A DNA stretch of 64,000 bases from Clostridiaceae bacterium (GTDB taxonomy: Bacteria; Bacillota; Clostridia; Oscillospirales; Butyricicoccaceae), in contig QXXE01000002.1 in the NCBI GenBank assembly GCA_009911355.1, forward strand, positions 1 through 64,000. Reading direction: 5' to 3'. The notes under the pieces are model-generated. The model was given only the letters and a program-made list of their open reading frames with translations. It had not been told where the DNA came from and searched no databases. The position numbers and the translations under genes were made by a program. Below, one piece after another: positions 43,718 through 52,872 of this stretch (the stretch's first letter is position 1; each line of letters opens with the position of its first letter).

Positions 43718-43900
43718 ATAAGCAGGTCTCCTGACTTATGTTCCACGCGAGCTGCGCCTTCCCAAGTGTCATGCCTCAGTGGCAGAATGCAGCTTGCTCA
43801 CAATTACAGTGACGGGATCGTCCCGGATTTGCACCGAGTTCCCTTTTCATCCATCGCTGGAACTTACTCCGGCGGCAAACATTGCCGAAATATAGCTTTT
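43718..43900 (-). promoter_or_regulatory. Cobalamin riboswitch
   Basis: On the minus strand the conserved B12-box parts are clear. GGGAACTCGGTGCAAATCCG is followed by GGGACGATCCCGTCACTGT, then GCCACTGAGG with its partner loop, and the closing AAGTCAGGAGACCTGC. Bound adenosylcobalamin should favour the terminator at 43573 and switch off the ABC operon. Confidence 0.92.
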
Positions 43901-43906
43901 GCAAAT

Positions 43907-43935
43907 AGTATACACTCCCTCAAAAAAATTGTCAA
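43907..43935 (-). promoter_or_regulatory. Promoter of the cobalamin-regulated ABC operon
   Basis: On the minus strand TTGACA (43935-43930), 17 nt, TATACT (43912-43907). Transcription begins just before the riboswitch. Confidence 0.85.
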
Positions 43936-44277
43936 GTTATGCGGAAAAAGATTTGTAAAACAGCAGTATTCGGCTCCTGCCGCGTCCTATCCGTGCAAAA
44001 AAGCGCAGCCCTTCGGCCCATGGCATTGCGGATGGGGCAAGGCATCCAGGGGCCTGGCAAAGCCGGATCAAAAAACAGGTTTGCCCCCGCAATTCTTTAC
44101 AGTACGGTTACAGCAGGATTACAATTCTTCCAATTGCTGGATAACAGCACAAAACTACTGTATAATAAAAGCAATCCTGTATAGAACCTGTATGGCTGCT
44201 GCGGATTCCAATCGCGCGAAAAACAGGACGGTGTTCCATCCGGCGAGCGCGGCTTTTGCAGCGCGGGGAGGTTACTC

Positions 44278-47200
44278 ATGACAAATCGTGGCTTGTGTCT
44301 GCTGTGCGCTGCGGTGCTGCTTTTTGTTATGCTTCCGCACGCATTTGCAGCAGGCAGCCGCGAAATCGTATCACGCACCCCCGGCGTGGAAGCGGAAATT
44401 TCCGAAGACGGCGGGCTTTTGTCCATCCGCTACCAGCCGGAAACGCTTCCCACAGAGCGCCATTACCTGATGGTTTTGACTCCCGCGGGCGAAGCCGCCG
44501 CTTTGTTCCCGCCTGAATCCATCGCAGGCATCAAACAGGTGTATTCCGCGCAGGACGGTACGCTTTCTGCAACCTTCCCCCTTCCAAAAGAAGGGGATTT
44601 TGCCGTCCTGCTGACCGGAATGGGCCAGCCGCTCGCACTCGCTGCCGTATCCAACCCGCGCACGGCTGTGCCAGTGCCGCAGCCGGAACCGCTGACCTAC
44701 TCGGGCGAACCGCAAACCGGCGTACCGGAAAGCAGCTTTTACACCGTTTCCGGCGGCAGCGCGACCGACGCAGGTACATACACTGCGGAGCTCACGCTGC
44801 GCGACCCGGAAAATTTTTGCTGGGCGTCTCCGGATTTTACCGGCAGGCTTTGCTGGCGGATTGAAAAAGCGGCGCTGCCGGAGCAGTCCGGGAAGATAAC
44901 CCTGTGCTACTCCGGGGCAGGCAAGGCCGAGCTGTCTATGGAAGAAATCAGTGCCGCTTTTCCATCAATTCCAGCCGAAAGCGCGGAAATTGAGGGCATC
45001 CAAGACCCCTTTGGGCTTCTGGAATACAGCGGCACTGGCAGCGGCTTCACCGTACATCTCCGGGAAGGTCTGACGCAGGAGGACGCTGGAAAAACGGCGG
45101 CGCTCACCGTCCTGCTGCACAGCCGGAATTACGAAGATATTCACGCGAAACTCAGCATTGAGGTGATCGGAAAGACAGATTTATCAGCGCGCTTTGCATT
45201 CTCAGAGCCAACCGCAGTCCGCGTCTATAACGGCGCGCCGCAGCGGCTGGAAGGGGTGCTGCTCGACGGCGCCGCCGTGCCCGAGGAGCATGTGCGCTAT
45301 GAATATTCTGCCGAGCCGGTTAACGCAGGTACGTACACGGTCACGGCAATTTTTGAAGATGCGCTGTACCGCGCGGCTGCGCGAGCCGTGCTGGAAATCC
45401 GTCCTGCAGTGCTGACCCCGTCGGTTGCAGGCCATGCCGAAAATACATATGTCAAGACATATGACGGGACAGCGGATGCAACGCCGCCGGAGCTGCAATT
45501 TGCACCAGCCACGCCCATAGAAAACTGGCCTCAAAACGCACCTTCCACCGCTGATTACACGGTTCTGGCAACCTTTGCCGACGAGAGCGGGCAAGCCTGT
45601 CCTGACGCCGGAAGCGGAAAGCATTTGCGCATAACGGTCAAGCCGGGTGACACGGAAAAAGCGAAAAACTATATCCTCTCGACAGAAACGCTCGACCTTC
45701 CGAATGCAAAAATCCTGCCAAAATACATCCAGCCGCAAGTCAGTGAACCCGCGTCTGTTGTGTACAACGGCAGGGCACAGACCCCTGAAGTAACCGTTTC
45801 CGCAGACGGGTGCAATCTGGCCCGCGGCCGCGACTACACGCTCACCTATTCGGCAAACCTCCACGCCGGGACGGCAGGGCTGCGGGTGCAGCCATGCGAA
45901 GGCAGCAACTATCATTTCCTGAGCATAACACGGCCTTTCGAGATTCAAAAAGCAGTCCAAAAAGATATTGCTTTTGAGGATATCCTGCCCGCCGGGGACG
46001 ATGGAGCGAACGCTACTAAAACAATCGTATTATCGGAACTGCTCAGCGGCTTTTATCATGTCCAGTTTGGCAAACCGTCCATCGCAGGGCAGGGTGCGTT
46101 CACAAAGGGCGTAGCGCTTGCAAACGGCGAGCTGACCATCACCTACCAGCCGCCCGCAAAGCGCGCGGAAACGCTGCTGACCGTGCCGGTTTCCGCCAAC
46201 GACTTCGAGCCGTTTGACCTGCTGATCACGCTGACCGCCGAAGGCCGCCAGCCCCCGCCAGCGGCTTCGGGCGGAGCAGGGTCACTCCTGGATCACACAA
46301 AATTCATCCGCGAGGATGGGCAGAAAATCTTAGTCGGGACACTGGAGGGCCCGCTGAACCGGCGGGACGGCACCGCCTACCAATCCTTCAGCGAGGACGA
46401 GCTGCGCGCTGCGCTGTCCGAGCTGGAAGAGGCGGCAGGCCAAACGCGCAAAACACGCCTGCGGCTTCAAATCACCGCAGGCTGCGACGCCGTGAAATTG
46501 ACGCTGCCCAAGAAATCACTGCGTCTGCTCGCGTCAGCGGGCGCAGATTTGCGGTTGGAAACCAGTGCCGGAAACGCGCTCCTGGACGCGGAAGCCCTCT
46601 TGCAGCTTGCACGGGATGCACTTGGGAAAACGATCATCCTGCGCTTTTCCGCAGAGGAAAACGGCCTGCTTTCTTTCACCGCGGAGTCGGGCGGAGAAGC
46701 GCTGGAAGCGCTTGGCGAAGGAACAATCAGGCTGTTTTCAGATATTTTTCCACCGGATTTCACCCATTCCGGCATCATTTACGAATCAGAAAACGATGCA
46801 TCGGCACAGCCGGAATTCGACTATTCCTACGACGAGGAGCGCGGCGAGCTTACGATCACAAGCAGCCGGCTGGGCTGCTTCCAGCTGATGGGCACCGTTG
46901 AGCCGCCCCTGTTCGCCCCGTCTGACGCGCAGATCCCAGGGGGTCAAACGGTGGTATTTTCCGACGTGCCGCCAGGGCATTGGGCGTATCCATACGTCAC
47001 CGCCCTTGCCGCGAAGGGCATCATTTCCGGCGTTGGGAACGGTGCTTTTGCGCCGGACCAACCGGTCACGCGGGAGCAATTTGTCAGGCTTTTGGCAAAT
47101 GCCGCAGCCGCCGAACCCTCCGGATACACTTCCCGTTTCGAGGACGTCGCCCCGGAACGTTGGAGCGCGTCAGCAATTGAATGGGCGGCAGAAAACGGTT

Positions 47201-47592
47201 TTATCTCCGGGCGCAGTAACACGATTTTCGCCCCCACCGAGCCCATCTCCCAGCAGGAAGCCGCCGCCATCCTGCACCGCTACCTGCTTTTGACCGGGCA
47301 GGACGTGCCGGTATCAGCAACGCCGGTCTTGTTCGCCGATCAGGACAAAATTGCGGCTTGGGCGGCGGAGGCTGTCGCCGAAATGCAGAAGCGGGGGATT
47401 GTCAGCGGCTCCACCGACGGGCTAAACCGCTGGTTCCTCCCGGAATCCTACGCCACGCGCGCCGAGTGCGCACGCATGATTTACGTGCTGCAAAACGGGC
47501 TGAACGCGGCGGCGCTGGAACCCACCCCTTCGCCTTTCAGCGGGGGAGTAGGTACTGAAACAATATTCTTTCGAGATGATCCGTATTCATAA
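44278..47592 (+). CDS. SLH-domain surface protein with Ig-like repeats
   Basis: The 1104-residue protein has a signal peptide (1-25, ending PHAFAAG). A long middle consists of several ~90-residue beta-rich repeats with a MBG/Ig-like look (YNGAPQRLEGVLLDG; VVYNGRAQTPEVTVS; DAGTYTAELTL). A domain at about 660-870 carries LRLQITAGCDAVKL. Three SLH repeats sit at the C-terminus, about 890-1095 (FSDVPPGHWAYPYVTAL; FEDVAPERWSASAIEWA; third degenerate). It is wall-anchored at its C-terminus, the reverse of the two other SLH proteins. A probable -10 TATAAT at 44161 and GGGGAGG before the ATG support this start. The 43936-44277 gap shows no gene. Confidence 0.85.
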   Translation: MTNRGLCLLCAAVLLFVMLPHAFAAGSREIVSRTPGVEAEISEDGGLLSIRYQPETLPTERHYLMVLTPAGEAAALFPPESIAGIKQVYSAQDGTLSATFPLPKEGDFAVLLTGMGQPLALAAVSNPRTAVPVPQPEPLTYSGEPQTGVPESSFYTVSGGSATDAGTYTAELTLRDPENFCWASPDFTGRLCWRIEKAALPEQSGKITLCYSGAGKAELSMEEISAAFPSIPAESAEIEGIQDPFGLLEYSGTGSGFTVHLREGLTQEDAGKTAALTVLLHSRNYEDIHAKLSIEVIGKTDLSARFAFSEPTAVRVYNGAPQRLEGVLLDGAAVPEEHVRYEYSAEPVNAGTYTVTAIFEDALYRAAARAVLEIRPAVLTPSVAGHAENTYVKTYDGTADATPPELQFAPATPIENWPQNAPSTADYTVLATFADESGQACPDAGSGKHLRITVKPGDTEKAKNYILSTETLDLPNAKILPKYIQPQVSEPASVVYNGRAQTPEVTVSADGCNLARGRDYTLTYSANLHAGTAGLRVQPCEGSNYHFLSITRPFEIQKAVQKDIAFEDILPAGDDGANATKTIVLSELLSGFYHVQFGKPSIAGQGAFTKGVALANGELTITYQPPAKRAETLLTVPVSANDFEPFDLLITLTAEGRQPPPAASGGAGSLLDHTKFIREDGQKILVGTLEGPLNRRDGTAYQSFSEDELRAALSELEEAAGQTRKTRLRLQITAGCDAVKLTLPKKSLRLLASAGADLRLETSAGNALLDAEALLQLARDALGKTIILRFSAEENGLLSFTAESGGEALEALGEGTIRLFSDIFPPDFTHSGIIYESENDASAQPEFDYSYDEERGELTITSSRLGCFQLMGTVEPPLFAPSDAQIPGGQTVVFSDVPPGHWAYPYVTALAAKGIISGVGNGAFAPDQPVTREQFVRLLANAAAAEPSGYTSRFEDVAPERWSASAIEWAAENGFISGRSNTIFAPTEPISQQEAAAILHRYLLLTGQDVPVSATPVLFADQDKIAAWAAEAVAEMQKRGIVSGSTDGLNRWFLPESYATRAECARMIYVLQNGLNAAALEPTPSPFSGGVGTETIFFRDDPYS

Positions 47593-47839
47593 CGCCCAGC
47601 ACCCATCCGGTAAGCGCCCGCGCTTCTCCTGCATCATCCCTCAAACCGACAAATATGGACAAAATCAGATTTTATAGCCCGCCTGGAATCGACAGGAAAC
47701 CGTTTGCCAGCACCCGTAGAGCCGCATTTTCGCACACAAATTGTGAAAAAATCTTAAAATTACCTGAAATATCCTGTTCAAGCGCCGAAAAAAGTGTTAT
47801 AATAAAGGCAAATATTTGAACCAGGAAAGAAGGGCCCAT

Positions 47840-48601
47840 ATGAACAAAAGGAAGGTGGTTTTTCGCCGCAGGCTTGCAGTTTCCGCCGCAGCGCTGGCGG
47901 TTCTGGCGCTGCTGTTCATACTGCTCCGTACAGTCTGGGGGCTGATGACGGGCGCTGGGGGCAGTCCCGCCGCAGCGCATTACACGGGCGAACCGGTAAG
48001 CATCAGCGAATACGACAACAGCGCGGACGATCGCCCGGCGGTAGAGTGGAACCTGATGCTGGTGAACGAAAAATACCCCCTTGCGGAAGGCTATGTGCCG
48101 GTGCTGGCAACAGTAGACGGCCGCTGGGAGGTCGATGAACGGATCGTGGATTCGGTTGCGGAAATGCTTGCAGACTGCCGGAAAGAGGGCTTGGAACCCC
48201 TGATTTGTTCCGCTTACCGATCTGTAGACAAGCAGGAAGAGCTGTTTGTCAGCCGCATTGCCCGCAGCGAAGGCGACGGCCTTGACGGCGATGCGGCGGT
48301 TGCGAGTGCGGCAACCGTTGTAGCGGTACCGGGCGCAAGCGAACACCATACCGGGCTGGCGCTTGACATTGTTTCAAACGGCTACCAGCTGCTCGACGAA
48401 GGGCAGGAAGGCACTCCTGAAAACCAGTGGTTGCGCGAGCACTGCGCGGACTATGGCTTTATCCTGCGCTACCCGGTCGGGAGCACGGACGAGACCGGTA
48501 TTATATATGAACCGTGGCATTTTCGGTATGTCGGGAAAAAAGCGGCAAAGGAAATCATGGAGCGCGGCATCACATTTGAAGCCTATTCCGGGGCCGTTTA
48601 A
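47840..48601 (+). CDS. D-alanyl-D-alanine carboxypeptidase, VanY family
   Basis: The 253-residue protein has one N-terminal membrane anchor (about 12-30) and an external zinc peptidase domain. The VanY motifs are GASEHHTGLALDI (SxHxxGxAxD, zinc His and Asp) and EPWHFRYVG (catalytic Glu and zinc His). It trims the last D-Ala from peptidoglycan stem peptides. ICSAYRSVDKQEELF is also conserved. The ATG at 47840 follows AGAAGGG; TATAAT at 47798 is a likely -10. No vanHAX genes are near, so this is a housekeeping copy. Confidence 0.9.
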   Translation: MNKRKVVFRRRLAVSAAALAVLALLFILLRTVWGLMTGAGGSPAAAHYTGEPVSISEYDNSADDRPAVEWNLMLVNEKYPLAEGYVPVLATVDGRWEVDERIVDSVAEMLADCRKEGLEPLICSAYRSVDKQEELFVSRIARSEGDGLDGDAAVASAATVVAVPGASEHHTGLALDIVSNGYQLLDEGQEGTPENQWLREHCADYGFILRYPVGSTDETGIIYEPWHFRYVGKKAAKEIMERGITFEAYSGAV

Positions 48602-48632
48602 CCCGCGTGCGGCCTGCCTTTCCCGCGCGTTC

Positions 48633-49487
48633 TCAGAGCAGCAGGAGCGTACCCACGACAACAAGAAAAAGCCCTAAATAAGCGCGCTTTACGAGCTTCT
48701 CATGCAAAAACGCCCTTGAAAACATCACTGTAACTACAATGCTCAATTTATCAATGGGGACGACTGCGCCCACGCGCCCGGTTTGAAGCGCTTGATAATA
48801 GCACAGCCACGAAAGCCCTGTTGCAAGCCCGGACAGGACGAGGAACAGCCAGCATCTGCGGTCAATTTTGTGCACATCGTGCTGCAAGCCTTGCAGGAGC
48901 ACCATCCCCCATGCGCAGGCTAAGACAAAAACGGTACGGATTGCGGTTGCGACATTCGGGTCGAGGGCCTGCACGCTGAGTTTACCGAAAATAGCCGTCA
49001 GCGCCGCAAAAACGGCAGAAAGCGCCGCGAAGGGGAACCATCCGCGCGTGCCGCCCGTTTCTGGGACAGCCGGAGGCGCTAACATGAGCGCCGTTCCCGC
49101 GCCTAAAATCGCGATTGCGAGCAGTGCGCGCAGCCCGAGGGGCTCTCCGAGCAGCAGCGCTGCGAGCAGGATTGACAAAATGGTGCTGCTTTTATCCACG
49201 GCAGCGACCCGGCTGACGGTGCCAAGCTGCAGCGCTCGGAAATAGCACAGCCATGACGCGCCGGTTGCGAGGCCGGACAGCGCCAAAACCGCGAGCGTCC
49301 GCGGGGCTGCTGTGAGGACGAGCGCGCCGCGCCCGGTTGCGAGCACAAGCGCCCAGGCAGCTGCCAGCACGACGGTTGTGCGGATTGCTGTTGCCAGGTG
49401 GGAGTGGACGCCGCGCACCCCAATTTTAGAAAGGACGGCGGTAATGCCGGCGAACAGCGCCGACCCGCACGCAAACCACAACCACAT
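48633..49487 (-). CDS. EamA-family (DMT) transporter
   Basis: The 284-residue protein is made of two repeated halves of five helices each. Matching segments appear twice: SHLATAIRTTVVLAAAW with DPNVATAIRTVFVLACAW, and SGLATGASWLCYFRALQ with SGLATGLSWLCYYQALQ. EamA proteins export or import small metabolites, often amino acids. The substrate is unknown. I chose the ATG at 49487 with AAGGGGG spaced correctly; the ATG two codons earlier is too close to it. Confidence 0.85.
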   Translation of the reverse strand: MWLWFACGSALFAGITAVLSKIGVRGVHSHLATAIRTTVVLAAAWALVLATGRGALVLTAAPRTLAVLALSGLATGASWLCYFRALQLGTVSRVAAVDKSSTILSILLAALLLGEPLGLRALLAIAILGAGTALMLAPPAVPETGGTRGWFPFAALSAVFAALTAIFGKLSVQALDPNVATAIRTVFVLACAWGMVLLQGLQHDVHKIDRRCWLFLVLSGLATGLSWLCYYQALQTGRVGAVVPIDKLSIVVTVMFSRAFLHEKLVKRAYLGLFLVVVGTLLLL

Positions 49488-49505
49488 ATCCATCCCCCTT
49501 GATCG

Positions 49506-49655
49506 CCTCCGCAGCGGGCGCCAAAGGGCGCTGCCCTTTGGAAACCCGGCCCTCCTCGGGCAGCGCCAGGGGACTCTGTCCCCTGAACCCCTGCAATTTT
49601 TTCGAGAAAAAATTGAGTAAAAGCTTTATCTCGCCTGCGGGCGGGACGAAGGCTT
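49506..49655 (+). repeat. Mosaic intergenic hairpin element
   Basis: It contains CCAAAGGGCGCTGCCCTTTGG, CCAGGGGACTCTGTCCCCTG, the AATTTTTTC/GAAAAAATT hairpin and GAGTAAAAGCTTTATCTCGC plus CCTGCGGGCGGGACGAAGGC. It is the fullest plus-strand copy. Confidence 0.75.
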
Positions 49656-49734
49656 CCTTGCGTTTATCCCTGCTCCTATTCCGCAAGCGGCAATTTGTGT
49701 TTGAAAATGTTGATTTTATTAGAGGTGAACTGAT

Positions 49735-50202
49735 TTGAAAAATGTAACACTGTGCTACATAGAACGCGGTGACGAATACCTGATGCTCCACCGCGTGAAA
49801 AAGGAAAACGACATCAACCACGACAAGTGGATCGGTGTTGGCGGCAAGTTCGAGGACAAGGAAAGCCCCGAAGAATGCGTCCTGCGGGAAACGCGCGAGG
49901 AAACCGGCCTGACGCTGACCGATTACCGCTACCGCGCGGTTGTAACCTTTGTTTCCGACGAGTATGAGACCGAATACATGCATCTTTTTACTGCGTCAGC
50001 CTGGGAAGGCGAGCTGCGGGAATGCGATGAAGGCGTACTCGAATGGGTCAAAAAGGACAAGGTTTTTGCACTTCCGATTTGGGAGGGCGACAAGCTGTTC
50101 CTGCGCCTGCTCGCGGAGGAGCACCCGTTTTTCTCTCTCAAGCTGCGTTATGAGGGCGAACGGCTCGCCGAGGCTGTCCTTGACGGCAAGCGGCTCTTAT
50201 AA
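49735..50202 (+). CDS. Nudix hydrolase (8-oxo-dGTP diphosphatase-like)
   Basis: The 155-residue enzyme has a complete Nudix box: GGKFEDKESPEECVLRE then TREETGL (Gx5Ex7REUxEExGU, about 37-59). The N-terminus NVTLCYIERGDEYLMLHRVKKEND is typical of MutT/YtkD-type proteins that clean up oxidised nucleotides. Start is TTG at 49735 with AGAGGTGA upstream. It stands alone. Confidence 0.85.
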   Translation: MKNVTLCYIERGDEYLMLHRVKKENDINHDKWIGVGGKFEDKESPEECVLRETREETGLTLTDYRYRAVVTFVSDEYETEYMHLFTASAWEGELRECDEGVLEWVKKDKVFALPIWEGDKLFLRLLAEEHPFFSLKLRYEGERLAEAVLDGKRLL

Positions 50203-50411
50203 GCGCCCCCTCTGCTTCCGTTCCAAAACGGCATCCGGCAAACTGCGTCTTTACTTTCATTATACACCGCTTGTCAAGCTTCTGCTTTTCCCGCACGCCC
50301 CCTAAAAAAAGCATAGGGCAACCGTGCAGAAAGCCGCGCTCAGACGCAAAGACGTTAGAATGGCACAAGCGTGTTTTTGACCCAGCTATTATCCCAAAAG
50401 GAGGGGACGCT

Positions 50412-50951
50412 ATGCACCGAATCCTGCGCGATTTCTACCTTGCCGAGCTGCGCGGGCTCCTGCCATTGCTTGCCGCAATCGCGCTGCTGCTCGGATATCT
50501 CATCCTGCGAGGGCTCTTCCCTGTGCAGGCCATTTTGTTCTGCCCGCTGCTTGCCGTGCTTGCCTCCCTGCGCGCCTGGCTGTCCAGCACAGCCTTCCGC
50601 AATGCGTTTGAAACGCTTCCACTCGCACGTCAGGAACACATCGCACGCGAGTACACGCAGCCGCATCCTGCCGTCCCGATGTATCAGGGAGAAGCGCACC
50701 TGCTGTCCGACTGCCTGCTCTGCCGCAGCCGCCGCACCCTGCTTTTGCTGCCCAGTGAAACGCTCGCCTATGCAAAATTTGTACACTATGGCGGCCGGAA
50801 CCGCGCCGTTTCCGCCCTGCTGCTGACCGGCCTTGACGGGAAATCCTTCCGGCTGGAATTTCTGGCGGGGCAAAAGAAAGGGCTGGCGGCGTTTGCTGAC
50901 ATCCTCGACGCTTGGGACGTCCCCATTGAGGGCTGCGCCACTGTAGAGTGA
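50412..50951 (+). CDS. Membrane protein of unknown function
   Basis: The 179-residue protein has two closely spaced helices at about 12-50 (LLPLLAAIALLLGYLILRGLF; ILFCPLLAVLASL). A cytoplasmic body of 120 residues follows, with a Cys pair (DCLLCRSRR) and a beta-rich end (TGLDGKSFRLEFLAGQKK). The general shape is like small membrane-bound PH/YcxB-like proteins, but no family is certain. AAAAGGAGGGG lies before the ATG at 50412. Confidence 0.65.
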   Translation: MHRILRDFYLAELRGLLPLLAAIALLLGYLILRGLFPVQAILFCPLLAVLASLRAWLSSTAFRNAFETLPLARQEHIAREYTQPHPAVPMYQGEAHLLSDCLLCRSRRTLLLLPSETLAYAKFVHYGGRNRAVSALLLTGLDGKSFRLEFLAGQKKGLAAFADILDAWDVPIEGCATVE

Positions 50952-51071
50952 GCGCGGCTGCCGCTTTTCCAGGGCAAAAGGGGACTGCTTAATAAAGTCC
51001 TGTTTTGCAAAATCAAACAGCTTTTTGCGTCTCGATGATGGTAGTATCTTCAAAACCTTTGGAGGAAAAAC

Positions 51072-51818
51072 ATGGGGAAAGATAAACTTTATGAAACAAT
51101 GAAAGTCGTTGCGAAACAAAGAAAAATGAAAGCGTCCCCGCAGCATGACCTCTATAAAAAGGATGGGCTGTATTTCTATCACGCGTTTTATGCCTTTGAT
51201 TTTTTTCATCCTTATGAAGAAGAAACTGGATTGGCAACGATTATTCTGGATATTTCAGTCAAATACTGCCGCTTCGACGAGCTTAGATGGGGCATCCTTC
51301 AGCCGGAGAATGATTTGAAATTTACTGATAGGGTAAGAGCGAACAGTATCGCTGCATGTAAAGCGTCCTTTCCAAGAAAAAAAGCCTGTTTTCAATATGA
51401 TGGTTCAGAAAATGGCTTGAGCCAATTATGTGAAGATATTCTTGACTACTTAGTAAATTTTTATAGGGATTTTTGGAGCGTTATAAATAGAGATTATGGG
51501 ACACTTGAGGAATATTATATCGCCAATATAGAGGAAAATCCATTGTTGGCTGGGCTGGTATATATAGAACGCGGTCAATTTCAAGATGCGGAAAAATGTT
51601 TTCGATTGCCCAATATGAGCTGCAAAAATTCATCCACTCCCATTAGCCCGGTGACTGAAGAACAGCTTGCCCGTGTTAGCGTCTCTTGCAAGCATCCCAA
51701 TTTCCGAAGCGATTACGAAAGATTGCTTGATTATACAATAGCTATGCAACACGGTGTAAAATGGACAAAAGAAACGGCTGACTATGGATTATTGCCAGAA
51801 GAACGGCAGGGGAAATAG
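51072..51818 (+). CDS. Hypothetical protein of AT-rich composition
   Basis: The 248-residue protein is soluble and mixed alpha/beta: DGLYFYHAFYAFDFFHPYEEE, ILDISVKYCRFDELRWGIL, and a helical region around LCEDILDYLVNFYRDFW. I recognise no family. Its DNA is visibly AT-rich and uses AAA, GAT and ATT freely, unlike the GC-rich genes around it, which suggests recent transfer. GGAGG precedes the ATG. Confidence 0.7.
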   Translation: MGKDKLYETMKVVAKQRKMKASPQHDLYKKDGLYFYHAFYAFDFFHPYEEETGLATIILDISVKYCRFDELRWGILQPENDLKFTDRVRANSIAACKASFPRKKACFQYDGSENGLSQLCEDILDYLVNFYRDFWSVINRDYGTLEEYYIANIEENPLLAGLVYIERGQFQDAEKCFRLPNMSCKNSSTPISPVTEEQLARVSVSCKHPNFRSDYERLLDYTIAMQHGVKWTKETADYGLLPEERQGK

Positions 51819-51866
51819 GCTCTAAGCCTGCGGCGGGCTATTGACGTACCCCAAACGAAGAACGCA

Positions 51867-51893
51867 AAAAAGGGAGGGCTCCCCTCCCTTTTG
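51867..51893. terminator. Terminator between the AT-rich gene and the CPBP gene
   Basis: AAAAGGGAGG and CCTCCCTTTT form a symmetric stem between two converging genes. Confidence 0.75.
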
Positions 51894-51930
51894 TTGTGCC
51901 AGCTTTGAAAACGGAAAACCGCCACGCTTT

Positions 51931-52872
51931 TTATACCGGGACTGCGCTTTCCAGCGTCCGCACTATGTAAAGCGCAAGGAGCAACAGCACAGGAATCGAA
52001 GTAAAAAACCATTTCACCACTGGGAAGCCTTCGCCGCGCAGCTCCCGGGCAAGCTGCCTGCAATGGGTCAGCGCCCAATAGATCACATATGCGCCGCTCA
52101 TCAGCATCATAGCGCTGTAACCCCCCCAGACCAATTCCCATTCGTCAGGGAGAATCCCGATGAGCTCTACAAGAAGGTTGTTAGCCGCGTGCGCCGCAAC
52201 CGCCGCCTTGAGCGAAAAACGCTGGGACACGTAGCCGAACACCAGCCCGCACGCGACAGCGGTCGGAAACTGCACCAGGTTGCCGTGCATCAGCCCGAAC
52301 AGGAGGGCGCTGACCGCCAGCGCAAAGCCGCGCCCCCACGGCTCCAGCCAGCGCAGCACCGCGCCGCGGAACACGGCCTCCTCTACAAGGGGCGCGATGA
52401 TGACCGAATACAGGAACATGGAAACCGTAACCGACGCGCCGGAGGAAATCTCGGCAGCCTGTTCCAGAGAATAGCCAAGGCTGTCAACGAAATTTTCCAG
52501 CGGGATCGAAATCAGGCTGGAAAGCAGCTGCATCCCGTTTATGGCCACCACCGCAATCAGGAAGCGCCGCACACCGATAGGCTCGGCAGGCGTTTCCCGC
52601 CGCAGCCGTCCGCCAAGGAACACCAGCACGACCGCAAGGCCGACCAGCGACGCTGCGATCATGTCAACGCCGGTGTTCCAGACCATGTCATAAATCTCAT
52701 CCGGGGTAAGCGGCGGGATCCGGATTACATGTGTGGCCAGATACCGCGCGAGCGCCCGCTGGATGGCATAAGCGCTCGCGATAAGCAGCGTTTCCTGCAA
52801 GATCAGTGCAACAGCCAGCCTGCGGAAATCGCGTTTCGCGGCACGTCGCAGATCGCCAAGCTCATCCCACAT
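51931..52872 (-). CDS. CPBP-family intramembrane metalloprotease
   Basis: The 313-residue protein has about eight helices and the CPBP (CAAX protease/bacteriocin-processing) motifs: APLVEEAVFRG (EExxxR), FGLMHGN, and HAANNLL. All catalytic residues are present. Such proteins cleave membrane peptides or give immunity to bacteriocins; the target here is unknown. The ATG at 52872 has AAGGAGC upstream and overlaps the next gene upstream by 11 nt, so the two are co-transcribed. Confidence 0.87.
   Translation of the reverse strand: MWDELGDLRRAAKRDFRRLAVALILQETLLIASAYAIQRALARYLATHVIRIPPLTPDEIYDMVWNTGVDMIAASLVGLAVVLVFLGGRLRRETPAEPIGVRRFLIAVVAINGMQLLSSLISIPLENFVDSLGYSLEQAAEISSGASVTVSMFLYSVIIAPLVEEAVFRGAVLRWLEPWGRGFALAVSALLFGLMHGNLVQFPTAVACGLVFGYVSQRFSLKAAVAAHAANNLLVELIGILPDEWELVWGGYSAMMLMSGAYVIYWALTHCRQLARELRGEGFPVVKWFFTSIPVLLLLALYIVRTLESAVPV

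Noticed and set aside
50290-50360. GGGCAACC and GACGCAAAG segments reminiscent of a c-di-GMP-I riboswitch before the gene at 50412
   Set aside because: The second conserved arm (GGTAGGTAGC region) is missing and the spacing is wrong; likely chance.
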